A DNA stretch of 41,188 nucleotides from an uncultured Christensenella sp. Its GTDB lineage: Bacteria > Bacillota > Clostridia > Christensenellales > UBA3700. Below the pieces are notes generated by a model that had not been told where the DNA came from, did not search any database, and saw nothing but the letters and a program-made list of their open reading frames with translations. How positions within the stretch are numbered: the stretch's first letter is position 1; every line of letters starts with the position of its first letter. The position numbers and the translations under genes were made by a program. Below are positions 32,305 through 38,201 of the stretch, piece by piece. Location: assembly GCA_910576875.1 (NCBI GenBank), contig CAJTKI010000005.1, forward strand, positions 1 through 41,188, written 5' to 3'.

Positions 32305-33888
32305 ATGTTACAAGTAAACGACGTGTTTTTACAGTTCGGCGGACGCAAGTTGTTCGAAGACGTCAATTTGAAATTTACCGACGGCAATTGCTATGGCATC
32401 ATCGGCGCGAACGGCGCCGGTAAATCGACGTTTTTGCGCATTTTGTCCGGAGATTTGGAGCCGACGCGCGGCACGGTCAGCGTCGGTAAAAACCAACGCA
32501 TCAGCGTTTTGCACCAAAATCAGAACGATTTCGACGACTGTACGGTCATGCGCACCGTCTTGATGGGGCACAAGCGTCTGGTCGAGATCATGGACGAAAA
32601 AGACGCGCTGTATTGCAAGGAAGATTTCTCCGACGAAGACGGCATGCGCGCGTCCGAGTTGGAGAATGAGTTTGCCGAACTGGGCGGCTGGGAAGCCGAG
32701 TCCGAAGCGGCGTCGTTGCTCAACGAACTCAAATTCGGCGAAGAATACCACGAGCGTTTGATGAGCGAGCTGGACGGCAAACAAAAGGTCAAAATCCTGT
32801 TGGCGCAAGCGCTGTTCGGCAATCCGGATATTTTGATTTTGGACGAGCCGACCAACAATCTAGACGCGAAATCCGTGATTTGGCTGGAAAAGTTTTTGAT
32901 GGAATTCAAGAACACCTTGATCATCGTTTCGCACAACCGCCATTTTCTCAACAAGGTGTGCACGCACATTTGCGACGTCGATTACGGACAGATCAACATG
33001 TACGTCGGCAACTATGATTTTTGGTACGAGACCAACCAGTTGCTTGCCAAGCAGGCGCGCGAAGCCAACAAAAAGGCGGAAGCTCGCGCCAAGGAATTGC
33101 AGGAATTTATCGCGCGTTTTTCCGCCAACGCCAGCAAGTCCAAGCAAGCGACTTCGCGGAAAAAGGAGTTGGAAAAGCTCACGCTCGACGACATCAAGCC
33201 GTCGATGCGCAAATATCCGTACATCAATTTCGACTTTGAGCAGGAGCCGGGCAAGGAGATTCTGACCGTAGAAGGCTTGACGAAAAAAGGCTATTTCGAA
33301 GACCTGTCGTTTACCGTGCAGAAGGGGCAGAAAATCGCGTTCCTGTCCGACAAGTCGATTGCGATCAGCATGCTGTTCGACATTTTGATGGGCTTGGAAG
33401 AGCCGGACGGGGGCAAATTCCAATGGGGCAAGACGATGACGTTCAGCTATGTTCCGCAAAACTTCGACGCATTCTTCGACGGCGTCAACCTGTCTTTGGT
33501 GGATTGGCTCAATCAGTACTCCAAGGATCATACCGAGAGTTACCTGCGCAGTTGGCTGGGCAGAATGCTCTTTTCCGGCGAAGAAGCCAAGAAAAAAGCG
33601 AGCGTGCTCAGCGGCGGCGAAAAGGTACGTTGCATGATGGCGCGCGCGATGTTGCAGAGCGGCAATTTCCTGATTTTGGACGAGCCGACCAACCATTTGG
33701 ATTTGGAGTCCATCACGGCGCTCAACAAAGGCATGACGCAGTTCAAGGGCAGCATGCTGTTCGCATCGCACGATCAGGAATTGATGCAGACGGTCGCGGA
33801 TCGGATCATCGAGATCGACGGCGCGAGCGGCAAAAAAGTTTTCGACAAGATTACCACGTACGAAGAGTATTTGGAAATGATGGATTGA
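32305..33888 (+). CDS. ABC-F family ATPase (YkpA/YbiT-like) with degenerate second P-loop
   Basis: A 527-residue soluble tandem ABC protein without membrane domains. ABC-F proteins bind the ribosomal E-site and modulate translation or antibiotic resistance. NBD1 has Walker A GANGAGKST (34-42), a weak signature ELDGKQKVK and Walker B ILILDEPTNNLD. The linker (about 245-310) is a long charged helix pair, KQAREANKKAEARAKELQEF. NBD2 has signature VLSGGEKVR (434-442) and Walker B FLILDEPTNHLD with Glu460, but the P-loop position reads FLSDKSIAISML (346-357), lacking the glycines and the lysine. A degenerate NBD2 P-loop is, as I recall, usual in the YkpA branch, but here Lys is replaced by Ile. AGGAGAG precedes the ATG. 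Confidence 0.92.
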   Translation: MLQVNDVFLQFGGRKLFEDVNLKFTDGNCYGIIGANGAGKSTFLRILSGDLEPTRGTVSVGKNQRISVLHQNQNDFDDCTVMRTVLMGHKRLVEIMDEKDALYCKEDFSDEDGMRASELENEFAELGGWEAESEAASLLNELKFGEEYHERLMSELDGKQKVKILLAQALFGNPDILILDEPTNNLDAKSVIWLEKFLMEFKNTLIIVSHNRHFLNKVCTHICDVDYGQINMYVGNYDFWYETNQLLAKQAREANKKAEARAKELQEFIARFSANASKSKQATSRKKELEKLTLDDIKPSMRKYPYINFDFEQEPGKEILTVEGLTKKGYFEDLSFTVQKGQKIAFLSDKSIAISMLFDILMGLEEPDGGKFQWGKTMTFSYVPQNFDAFFDGVNLSLVDWLNQYSKDHTESYLRSWLGRMLFSGEEAKKKASVLSGGEKVRCMMARAMLQSGNFLILDEPTNHLDLESITALNKGMTQFKGSMLFASHDQELMQTVADRIIEIDGASGKKVFDKITTYEEYLEMMD

Positions 33889-33903
33889 CGGAGGTATCGA
33901 CGG

Positions 33904-34395
33904 ATGGACAAGACGGACAAAAGAATTTTGGCGGTGCTCAAAGAAGACGCGCGCACGACGCACGAGACGCTTGCGACGATGCTGTCGTTGGAAGTCGGCG
34001 ACGTATCGACGCGGATCGAGCGCATGGAGCGCGACGGCGTCATTGCAAAATATACGACGGTCGTCAACAACGAGCTGGTGCAGAGCGACGATTTCGTGAT
34101 CGCGTTGATCGAAGTCAAGGTCACGCCGCAGATGACGCACGGCTTTGACAGCATCGCGCGCGAGATCATGCAGTGCGAGCAGGTGTCGAGCGTCTATCTG
34201 ATGAGCGGGTCTTACGATCTGAGCGTGATCGTCGAAGGGCGCAATCTCAAAGAAGTCTCGTCTTTCGTATCGGCGCGGCTTTCCGTGATGGAGAACGTGA
34301 TCTCCACCGCCACGCATTTCATTTTGAAGAAGTATAAATCGGAAGGCGTCGTGCTGGATCGCGGCGCGGACAAGAAACGGCAGGAATTGGTATGA
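33904..34395 (+). CDS. Lrp/AsnC-family transcriptional regulator (AlaR-like)
   Basis: A 163-residue regulator with an N-terminal winged helix (residues 1-60, DKRILAVLKEDARTTHETLATML and VSTRIERMERDGVIAKYT) and a C-terminal RAM/ActR ligand-binding domain (ALIEVKVTP, VYLMSGSYDLSVIVEG). These proteins form octamers and sense amino acids. It overlaps the aminotransferase gene by ATGA, the same arrangement as alaR-alaT (yugG-yugH) in Bacillus, so it probably controls that enzyme, perhaps in response to alanine. GGAGG lies 8 bases before the ATG. Confidence 0.92.
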   Translation: MDKTDKRILAVLKEDARTTHETLATMLSLEVGDVSTRIERMERDGVIAKYTTVVNNELVQSDDFVIALIEVKVTPQMTHGFDSIAREIMQCEQVSSVYLMSGSYDLSVIVEGRNLKEVSSFVSARLSVMENVISTATHFILKKYKSEGVVLDRGADKKRQELV

Positions 34396-35579
34396 ATTAC
34401 GACAAATATCTCAATCGCCGCATCCGCGAAATCAAACCTTCCGGCATCCGCAAGTTTTTCGACGTTGCGGACATCTATCGGGACGTGATTTCGTTGGGGG
34501 TCGGGGAGCCGGATTTCGATACGCCGTGGTTTGCGCGCAAGGCCGCGATCGACAGTATCCGCAACGGCAACACGCAATATACGTCCAACAGCGGTCTGCC
34601 TGCGTTGCGCAAGGCGATTTCCGACTATCTGCAAGACCGCCAACAGCTCGAATACGATCCGCAGCACGAGATTTTCGTGACCGTCGGCGCGAGCGAAGCG
34701 ATCGATTTGGCGTTGCGCGCGTTGTTGGAGCCGGGAGACGAAGTGATCATTCCCGAGCCGAGTTACGTGTCGTACAGTCCGTTGGTGTCGCTGTGTTTCG
34801 GGACGCCCGTGCCCGCCGTATGCGAAGCAAAGGACAATTTTGCATTGATGCCCGAGCATTTGTTGGAATCGATTACGCCGCGCACCAAGGCGCTTATTTT
34901 GCCGTATCCCAACAATCCGACCGGCGCGATCATGACGCGCGAGCAGGTGCAGGCGATCGCGCGGATCGCGATCGAGCGCGATCTGATCGTGATTTCGGAC
35001 GAGATTTATTCGGAATTGACGTACGGCGGTCGGCATGCGTCGGTTGCCGCGGTCGACAGCATGCGCGAGCGCACGATTTTGATCAACGGATTTTCCAAAG
35101 CGTTTGCGATGACGGGTTGGCGCGTGGGATACGTTTGCGCGCCCGAGCCGTTGATTCGCCAGATGCTCAAAATTCACCAATACGCGATCATGTGCGCGAC
35201 GACCGCAAGCCAGTATGCGGCGTTAAGCGCGCTCAATCAATCGTTTGAAGATCGTTATGCGTCGATCGAGCAGATGCGCGAAGAATACGATATGCGGCGC
35301 AGATTTTTGGTTGCGCAACTCAATCGCATCGGATTGGAGACGTTCGAGCCGCGCGGCGCGTTTTACGTATTTCCGTGCGTATCGTCTTTGGGGATGGACG
35401 GCGAGACGTTCGCCAATGAGCTTTTGCGCGAAGAACACGTCGCCGTCGTGCCGGGCGAAGCGTTCGGCGCGGTTGGAAAGGACTATGTGCGTATAAGCTA
35501 TGCTTATTCGATTGCGAGCTTGAAGCGTGCAATGGAGAAGATTGAACGGTTTGTATGCCGTCATAAGGCAAATAAATAA
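34392..35579 (+). CDS. Class I/II PLP aminotransferase (AlaT-like)
   Basis: A 395-residue fold-type I aminotransferase. ISLGVGEPDFDTP and NTQYTSNSGLPALR are typical of the aspartate/alanine aminotransferase Igamma group; YPNNPTGAI holds the substrate Asn, SDEIYSELTY the PLP Asp/Tyr, and NGFSKAFAMTGWRVGY the Schiff-base lysine Lys236. Pairing with an Lrp regulator suggests alanine transaminase, but aromatic or aspartate specificity cannot be excluded. It ends the long plus-strand run that starts at pyrB. No GC-rich terminator follows, only an AT-rich inverted repeat at 35598-35641. Confidence 0.92.
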   Translation: MNYDKYLNRRIREIKPSGIRKFFDVADIYRDVISLGVGEPDFDTPWFARKAAIDSIRNGNTQYTSNSGLPALRKAISDYLQDRQQLEYDPQHEIFVTVGASEAIDLALRALLEPGDEVIIPEPSYVSYSPLVSLCFGTPVPAVCEAKDNFALMPEHLLESITPRTKALILPYPNNPTGAIMTREQVQAIARIAIERDLIVISDEIYSELTYGGRHASVAAVDSMRERTILINGFSKAFAMTGWRVGYVCAPEPLIRQMLKIHQYAIMCATTASQYAALSALNQSFEDRYASIEQMREEYDMRRRFLVAQLNRIGLETFEPRGAFYVFPCVSSLGMDGETFANELLREEHVAVVPGEAFGAVGKDYVRISYAYSIASLKRAMEKIERFVCRHKANK

Positions 35580-35597
35580 CCAAACGAAAACATTTGC

Positions 35598-35641
35598 CAA
35601 ACAAAATAAAAATTTTCGAAAAAAGTTTGAAATTTTGTTTG
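35598..35641. repeat. AT-rich inverted repeat after the aminotransferase gene
   Basis: CAAACAAAAT (35598-35607) is repeated inverted as ATTTTGTTTG (35632-35641), a 10/10 match with a 24-base centre. The right arm enters the -35 TTGACA of the next promoter. It may be a weak terminator or an operator. Confidence 0.6.
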
Positions 35642-35667
35642 ACAATCCGATTTGCGCATGATATACT
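35639..35667 (+). promoter_or_regulatory. Consensus promoter of a candidate small RNA
   Basis: Perfect -35 TTGACA (35639-35644), 17-base spacer, -10 TATACT (35662-35667, five of six). One of the best promoters in the window, yet no normal-size ORF follows on this strand. Confidence 0.85.
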
Positions 35668-35673
35668 TTGCTT

Positions 35674-35775
35674 GTCGATCGGGAGAAGTGCTTCCGGAGA
35701 CATCACAAAGCTCATAATTTTCCCCCTTATCATATAATGGAAGGGAGTCGGCAGGAATGTTGACTCTCTTTCATT
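35674..35775 (+). ncRNA. Candidate small RNA, about 100 nt
   Basis: Predicted transcript from the promoter at 35639-35667 to a hairpin with GGAAGGGAGTC (35741-35751) pairing with GACTCTCTTTC (11 pairs, two G-U) before ATTTTATT. A 5' hairpin GAAG-TG-CTTC with flanking CGG is possible near 35680-35697, and a C5 run follows in the middle. An ATG at 35738 opens an eight-codon frame (MEGSRQEC) that ends inside the terminator hairpin, so a leader-peptide-like role is possible. I could not match it to 6S, SRP, tmRNA, RNase P or a riboswitch I know. The next 250 bases (35776-36030) show nothing I would call a gene on either strand. Confidence 0.45.
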
Positions 35776-36027
35776 TTATTGTCGCGTTTGTTACGGCGTC
35801 GGTATTTGCCGGTCGGATTCGGACTTGCGTGCGTTTATAACGATGCGCAGCGGACCTGACGCGCGGGTCGGATCGGCATCGGCGATGCGATTCGGGATCG
35901 ATGTGTGTGGAATCAACGAATATGCGCGCCGATGCGTTTGGACGAGGAGTAGCAGAATCGATGAATGGTTTGTAAATGCAGAAAGGCGTTTGCGTTGCGC
36001 GGATTGCCGCGTGCGCGTTGTCGGAGC

Positions 36028-36054
36028 AAAAAAATAACAATGCCGCGGCATTGT
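36028..36054 (-). terminator. Perfect-palindrome terminator of the 25-codon unit
   Basis: An 18-base perfect palindrome, ACAATGCCG then CGGCATTGT (36037-36054), followed on the minus strand by TATTTTTTT (36036-36028). It lies 33 bases after the stop of the small ORF. Confidence 0.88.
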
Positions 36055-36086
36055 CTCATACTTTTCAAAATATCCCTTATTGTGCA

Positions 36087-36164
36087 TTAGATATGCAAAT
36101 TGCCTTTGGTTGCTACAATGTATTGGACGTAGAATTCCTTGAACACTTTCCAATATTTCCGCAT
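36087..36164 (-). CDS. 25-aa small protein in its own transcription unit
   Basis: A 26-codon frame, ATG at 36164 to TAA at 36087. The peptide begins MRKYWKVFKEFYVQYIV and ends ATKGNLHI: aromatic, basic, amphipathic rather than a membrane helix. Evidence for expression is the surrounding layout: TTGACA-17-TATGAT promoter, AGGAGGTGA Shine-Dalgarno seven bases before ATG, and a perfect terminator hairpin 33 bases after the stop, giving a transcript of about 160 bases. I know no homologue. It could be a true microprotein, a leader peptide left from a decayed gene, or a small RNA that happens to be translated. Confidence 0.55.
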   Translation of the reverse strand: MRKYWKVFKEFYVQYIVATKGNLHI

Positions 36165-36196
36165 GTTTGTCACCTCCTGTTTCGATTTTCGCCCAT

Positions 36197-36225
36197 ATCA
36201 TAGCATTGTATACATGGGTTGTCAA
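36197..36225 (-). promoter_or_regulatory. Consensus promoter of the 25-codon unit
   Basis: Minus strand: perfect -35 TTGACA (36225-36220), 17-base spacer, -10 TATGAT (36202-36197, five of six). Start predicted near 36190, about 26 bases before the ATG. Confidence 0.88.
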
Positions 36226-36261
36226 ATACTTTTTAGAGGTTTTTCAAATAATTTTTAGATA

Positions 36262-36300
36262 AATTTTCAGCGCAAATTCGATGAATTTACGCTGAATTTT
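36262..36300 (-). terminator. Long AT-rich hairpin downstream of the exported-protein gene
   Basis: TTCAGCGCAAATTC (36266-36279) pairs with GAATTTACGCTGAA (36283-36296), 13 of 14, three-base loop, with T-rich flanks on both sides. It lies between the end of the minus-strand gene at 36390 and the promoter at 36225 and may terminate in either direction. Confidence 0.5.
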
Positions 36301-36389
36301 TATAATTTTAAGATATTTATATTCAATAGATATTCAAATATAAATTTAATTTATTATTTTGATAAAAATCAAAATGCTTTTTCGTCTTG

Positions 36390-37229
36390 TTATTCCTCTC
36401 GGGATTCGGACGTTTGTTTTGCGATGCTTTCGCGTTGCCACAGCGTCGATACGATGCGAAACGCGGGATCGCGTTCGGGACAAAATCCGTCGCCCGTAAA
36501 CGCAAGCGGCGCAGTGATATAACCGATTCGATTGACGCGCGCGTTCCAGTTGAGTTCGCGAAATTCGACGAGCATCCAACCGCGCGTTTCGCCCAGATAG
36601 ATCGGCTGCACGGTGACGACGCCGCTGATCCATATGTCGGGCTCGGCGATCAGCTTGCCGTCAGCGTTATAGGATTCAGACAGGACTTCCGCGGGCAAAT
36701 TGCGCACGTCGACAGTCGACTGCGTCCTGCCGTCGCTGACGCGTACGCAATATCCGTCTTCCGCTTGCGCATGGTACGGCAGATCCTTGGTCTGTCGGAT
36801 CGAAGTATACAGTTCGACGACCTGATCGTCGCAGACGCGATAGACGGCGGTATCCGTCATGCCGCCGTTGCCTCCGGTCGCGCATTGATAGAAGATGCAC
36901 GGTTCGCAATCGGACAGCGTCAGGATTTGTACGACGGGATCGTATCCCGATCCGTTCGCCGGCGTGAAGACGATCGGCGGCTGATCGGGCATCGTGACGG
37001 ACAACAGGATATGTTCCTGATATCCGCTTTCGGTATCGGTGTGGATTTGCACATAGCCGTTTTCGCCGTACGGGATGCGTTTGCAAGAATCTTCGGATAC
37101 GACACGCGTTTGCGTATACTGCATCGGTACGACGCGTACGCGGGACGGGCGCTCCGCCTCGCGGGCGCCGAAACAGACGGTTCCGCCGATGACGGTGGTC
37201 AGGATCGGGATCAAAAATGCACGTTTCAT
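36390..37229 (-). CDS. Exported protein of unknown function
   Basis: A 279-residue protein with an N-terminal signal sequence (MKRAFLIPILTTVIGGTVCFGA); there is no clear lipobox, though Cys17 is nearby. The mature part is beta-rich. The central ILTLSDCEPCIFYQCATGGNGGMTDTAVYRV resembles a motif of many clostridial exported proteins, in which a Ser/Thr-Gly-Gly-x-Gly-Gly turn is followed by an aromatic strand; their function is unknown to me. Cysteines DCEPC and QC could form a disulfide. No Shine-Dalgarno precedes the ATG; CATACT ends exactly six bases upstream. Downstream of the SDR gene on the same strand, separated by 163 bases and a short hairpin. Confidence 0.75.
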   Translation of the reverse strand: MKRAFLIPILTTVIGGTVCFGAREAERPSRVRVVPMQYTQTRVVSEDSCKRIPYGENGYVQIHTDTESGYQEHILLSVTMPDQPPIVFTPANGSGYDPVVQILTLSDCEPCIFYQCATGGNGGMTDTAVYRVCDDQVVELYTSIRQTKDLPYHAQAEDGYCVRVSDGRTQSTVDVRNLPAEVLSESYNADGKLIAEPDIWISGVVTVQPIYLGETRGWMLVEFRELNWNARVNRIGYITAPLAFTGDGFCPERDPAFRIVSTLWQRESIAKQTSESREE

Positions 37230-37274
37230 ATCGCTAGTATGCGGCGATTGCACGGCGGTATACGTCGATCAATA

Positions 37275-37298
37275 AAAATAGCAACGAGCAAGCGCTCG
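37275..37298 (-). terminator. Weak hairpin terminator after the SDR gene
   Basis: Minus strand CGAGC (37298-37294), loop GCTT, GCTCG (37289-37285), then TTGCTATTTTTA. A five-pair stem and an interrupted T-run; plausible but weak. Confidence 0.4.
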
Positions 37299-37392
37299 CT
37301 TATATTTCTCTCTCATGGATTCGGAAAATCGGACTTTGCGCGTAGAATTTCGGCGGGATTTCATGCGCGGGATATCTGTCGGGAATCCCGCG

Positions 37393-38127
37393 TCAAATGA
37401 TATATCCGCCGTTTACGCCCAATATTTGCCCTTGGATATACGTTGCGCGGTCGCTGAGCAGATAAGAGACCGCGTCTGCGACGTCTTGCGGCGTTCCGAT
37501 TCGGGCGCATGGGGTTGCGTCGATCAGTTCTTGCAGGTCGCTCGCGTTCAGATGGCGATTCATGTCCGTGTCGATAAGTCCCGGGCATACGCAGTTGACG
37601 CGGATTCCGCACGGACCCAATTCTTTTGCCAGCGATTTGGTCAGCGCGATCAGCCCCGCTTTGGTTGCGGCGTAGACGCTTTCGCACGATGCGCCGACTT
37701 GTCCCCACATCGACGAGATCTGGATCAAGCTGCCGCGGCGGGCAAAAAGCATCGCTTTGCTCGCTTCGCGCGCGCAGACGATCGCGGAGAGCAGGTTGGT
37801 ATCGAGCAGATCGCGGATTTGTCGATCGCTCATATCGCACAGCATGCCGCCGATCGAGATGCCGGCGTTGTTGATTAGCGCGTCGATCGCGCCGTATTCG
37901 GACAGCGCGTATTCGATCAGCGCGCGCGACTGCGTCGGATCGGACAGATCGGCGCGGAAAATTTTCGCATCCGCGCCGTTTGCATGCAATTCCGATTGCA
38001 GGGCGAGCGCTCGCTCGTCTCCGGTATTGTAGTGCAGGACGACGCGCATGCCGTCTCGGGCAAGCTGTTTTGCGATGGCTGCTCCGATTCCGCCCGAAGC
38101 GCCGGTGATGACTGCGGTTCTAGACAT
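37393..38127 (-). CDS. Short-chain reductase, EF-P 5-aminopentanone reductase type (YmfI-like)
   Basis: A 244-residue classical SDR. The cofactor loop is TGASGGIG (8-15), NNAGIS marks the central strand, and the active site is SSMWGQVGASCESVYAATKAG with Ser, Tyr and Lys in place. The WG-x2-GASCE-x2-Y pattern distinguishes the YmfI branch, which in Bacillus reduces the 5-aminopentanone group on the modified lysine of elongation factor P, from FabG. I infer that role from this signature; efp is not in the window, so FabG-like oxoacyl-ACP reductase remains the alternative. It is divergent from the DEAD-box helicase gene and has its own promoter. Confidence 0.85.
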   Translation of the reverse strand: MSRTAVITGASGGIGAAIAKQLARDGMRVVLHYNTGDERALALQSELHANGADAKIFRADLSDPTQSRALIEYALSEYGAIDALINNAGISIGGMLCDMSDRQIRDLLDTNLLSAIVCAREASKAMLFARRGSLIQISSMWGQVGASCESVYAATKAGLIALTKSLAKELGPCGIRVNCVCPGLIDTDMNRHLNASDLQELIDATPCARIGTPQDVADAVSYLLSDRATYIQGQILGVNGGYII

Positions 38128-38151
38128 ACTGGCTCCGAATTCTTTTTTGTT

Positions 38152-38180
38152 ATTATATCAAATGGTTTGTGTAAAAGCAA
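38152..38180 (-). promoter_or_regulatory. Promoter of the SDR gene
   Basis: Minus strand: -35 TTGCTT (38180-38175), 17-base spacer, perfect -10 TATAAT (38157-38152). Start about 18 bases before the ATG, with CGGAG at a usable distance. It overlaps the divergent helicase promoter. Confidence 0.75.
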
Positions 38181-38195
38181 ATGTTCGTGTATGAT
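38167..38195 (+). promoter_or_regulatory. Promoter predicting a leaderless mRNA for the DEAD-box helicase
   Basis: TTGTGT (38167-38172), 17-base spacer, TATGAT (38190-38195), then six bases and the ATG at 38202, so +1 falls on the A. There is no Shine-Dalgarno. The promoter overlaps the divergent SDR promoter, so the two may compete. Confidence 0.55.
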
Positions 38196-38201
38196 ATAAG
38201 C

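Noticed and set aside
35320..35733. Minus-strand frame starting near 35715 after a GGGGG run, reading MSFVMSPEALLPID
   Set aside because: The run could pass for a ribosome site, but most of the frame is antisense to the aminotransferase gene, and the plus-strand promoter/hairpin layout explains the same stretch better.
35771..36040. Minus-strand frame of 89 codons in the intergenic gap
   Set aside because: No promoter or ribosome site; it lies downstream of the terminator at 36028-36054 and has a random-looking composition.
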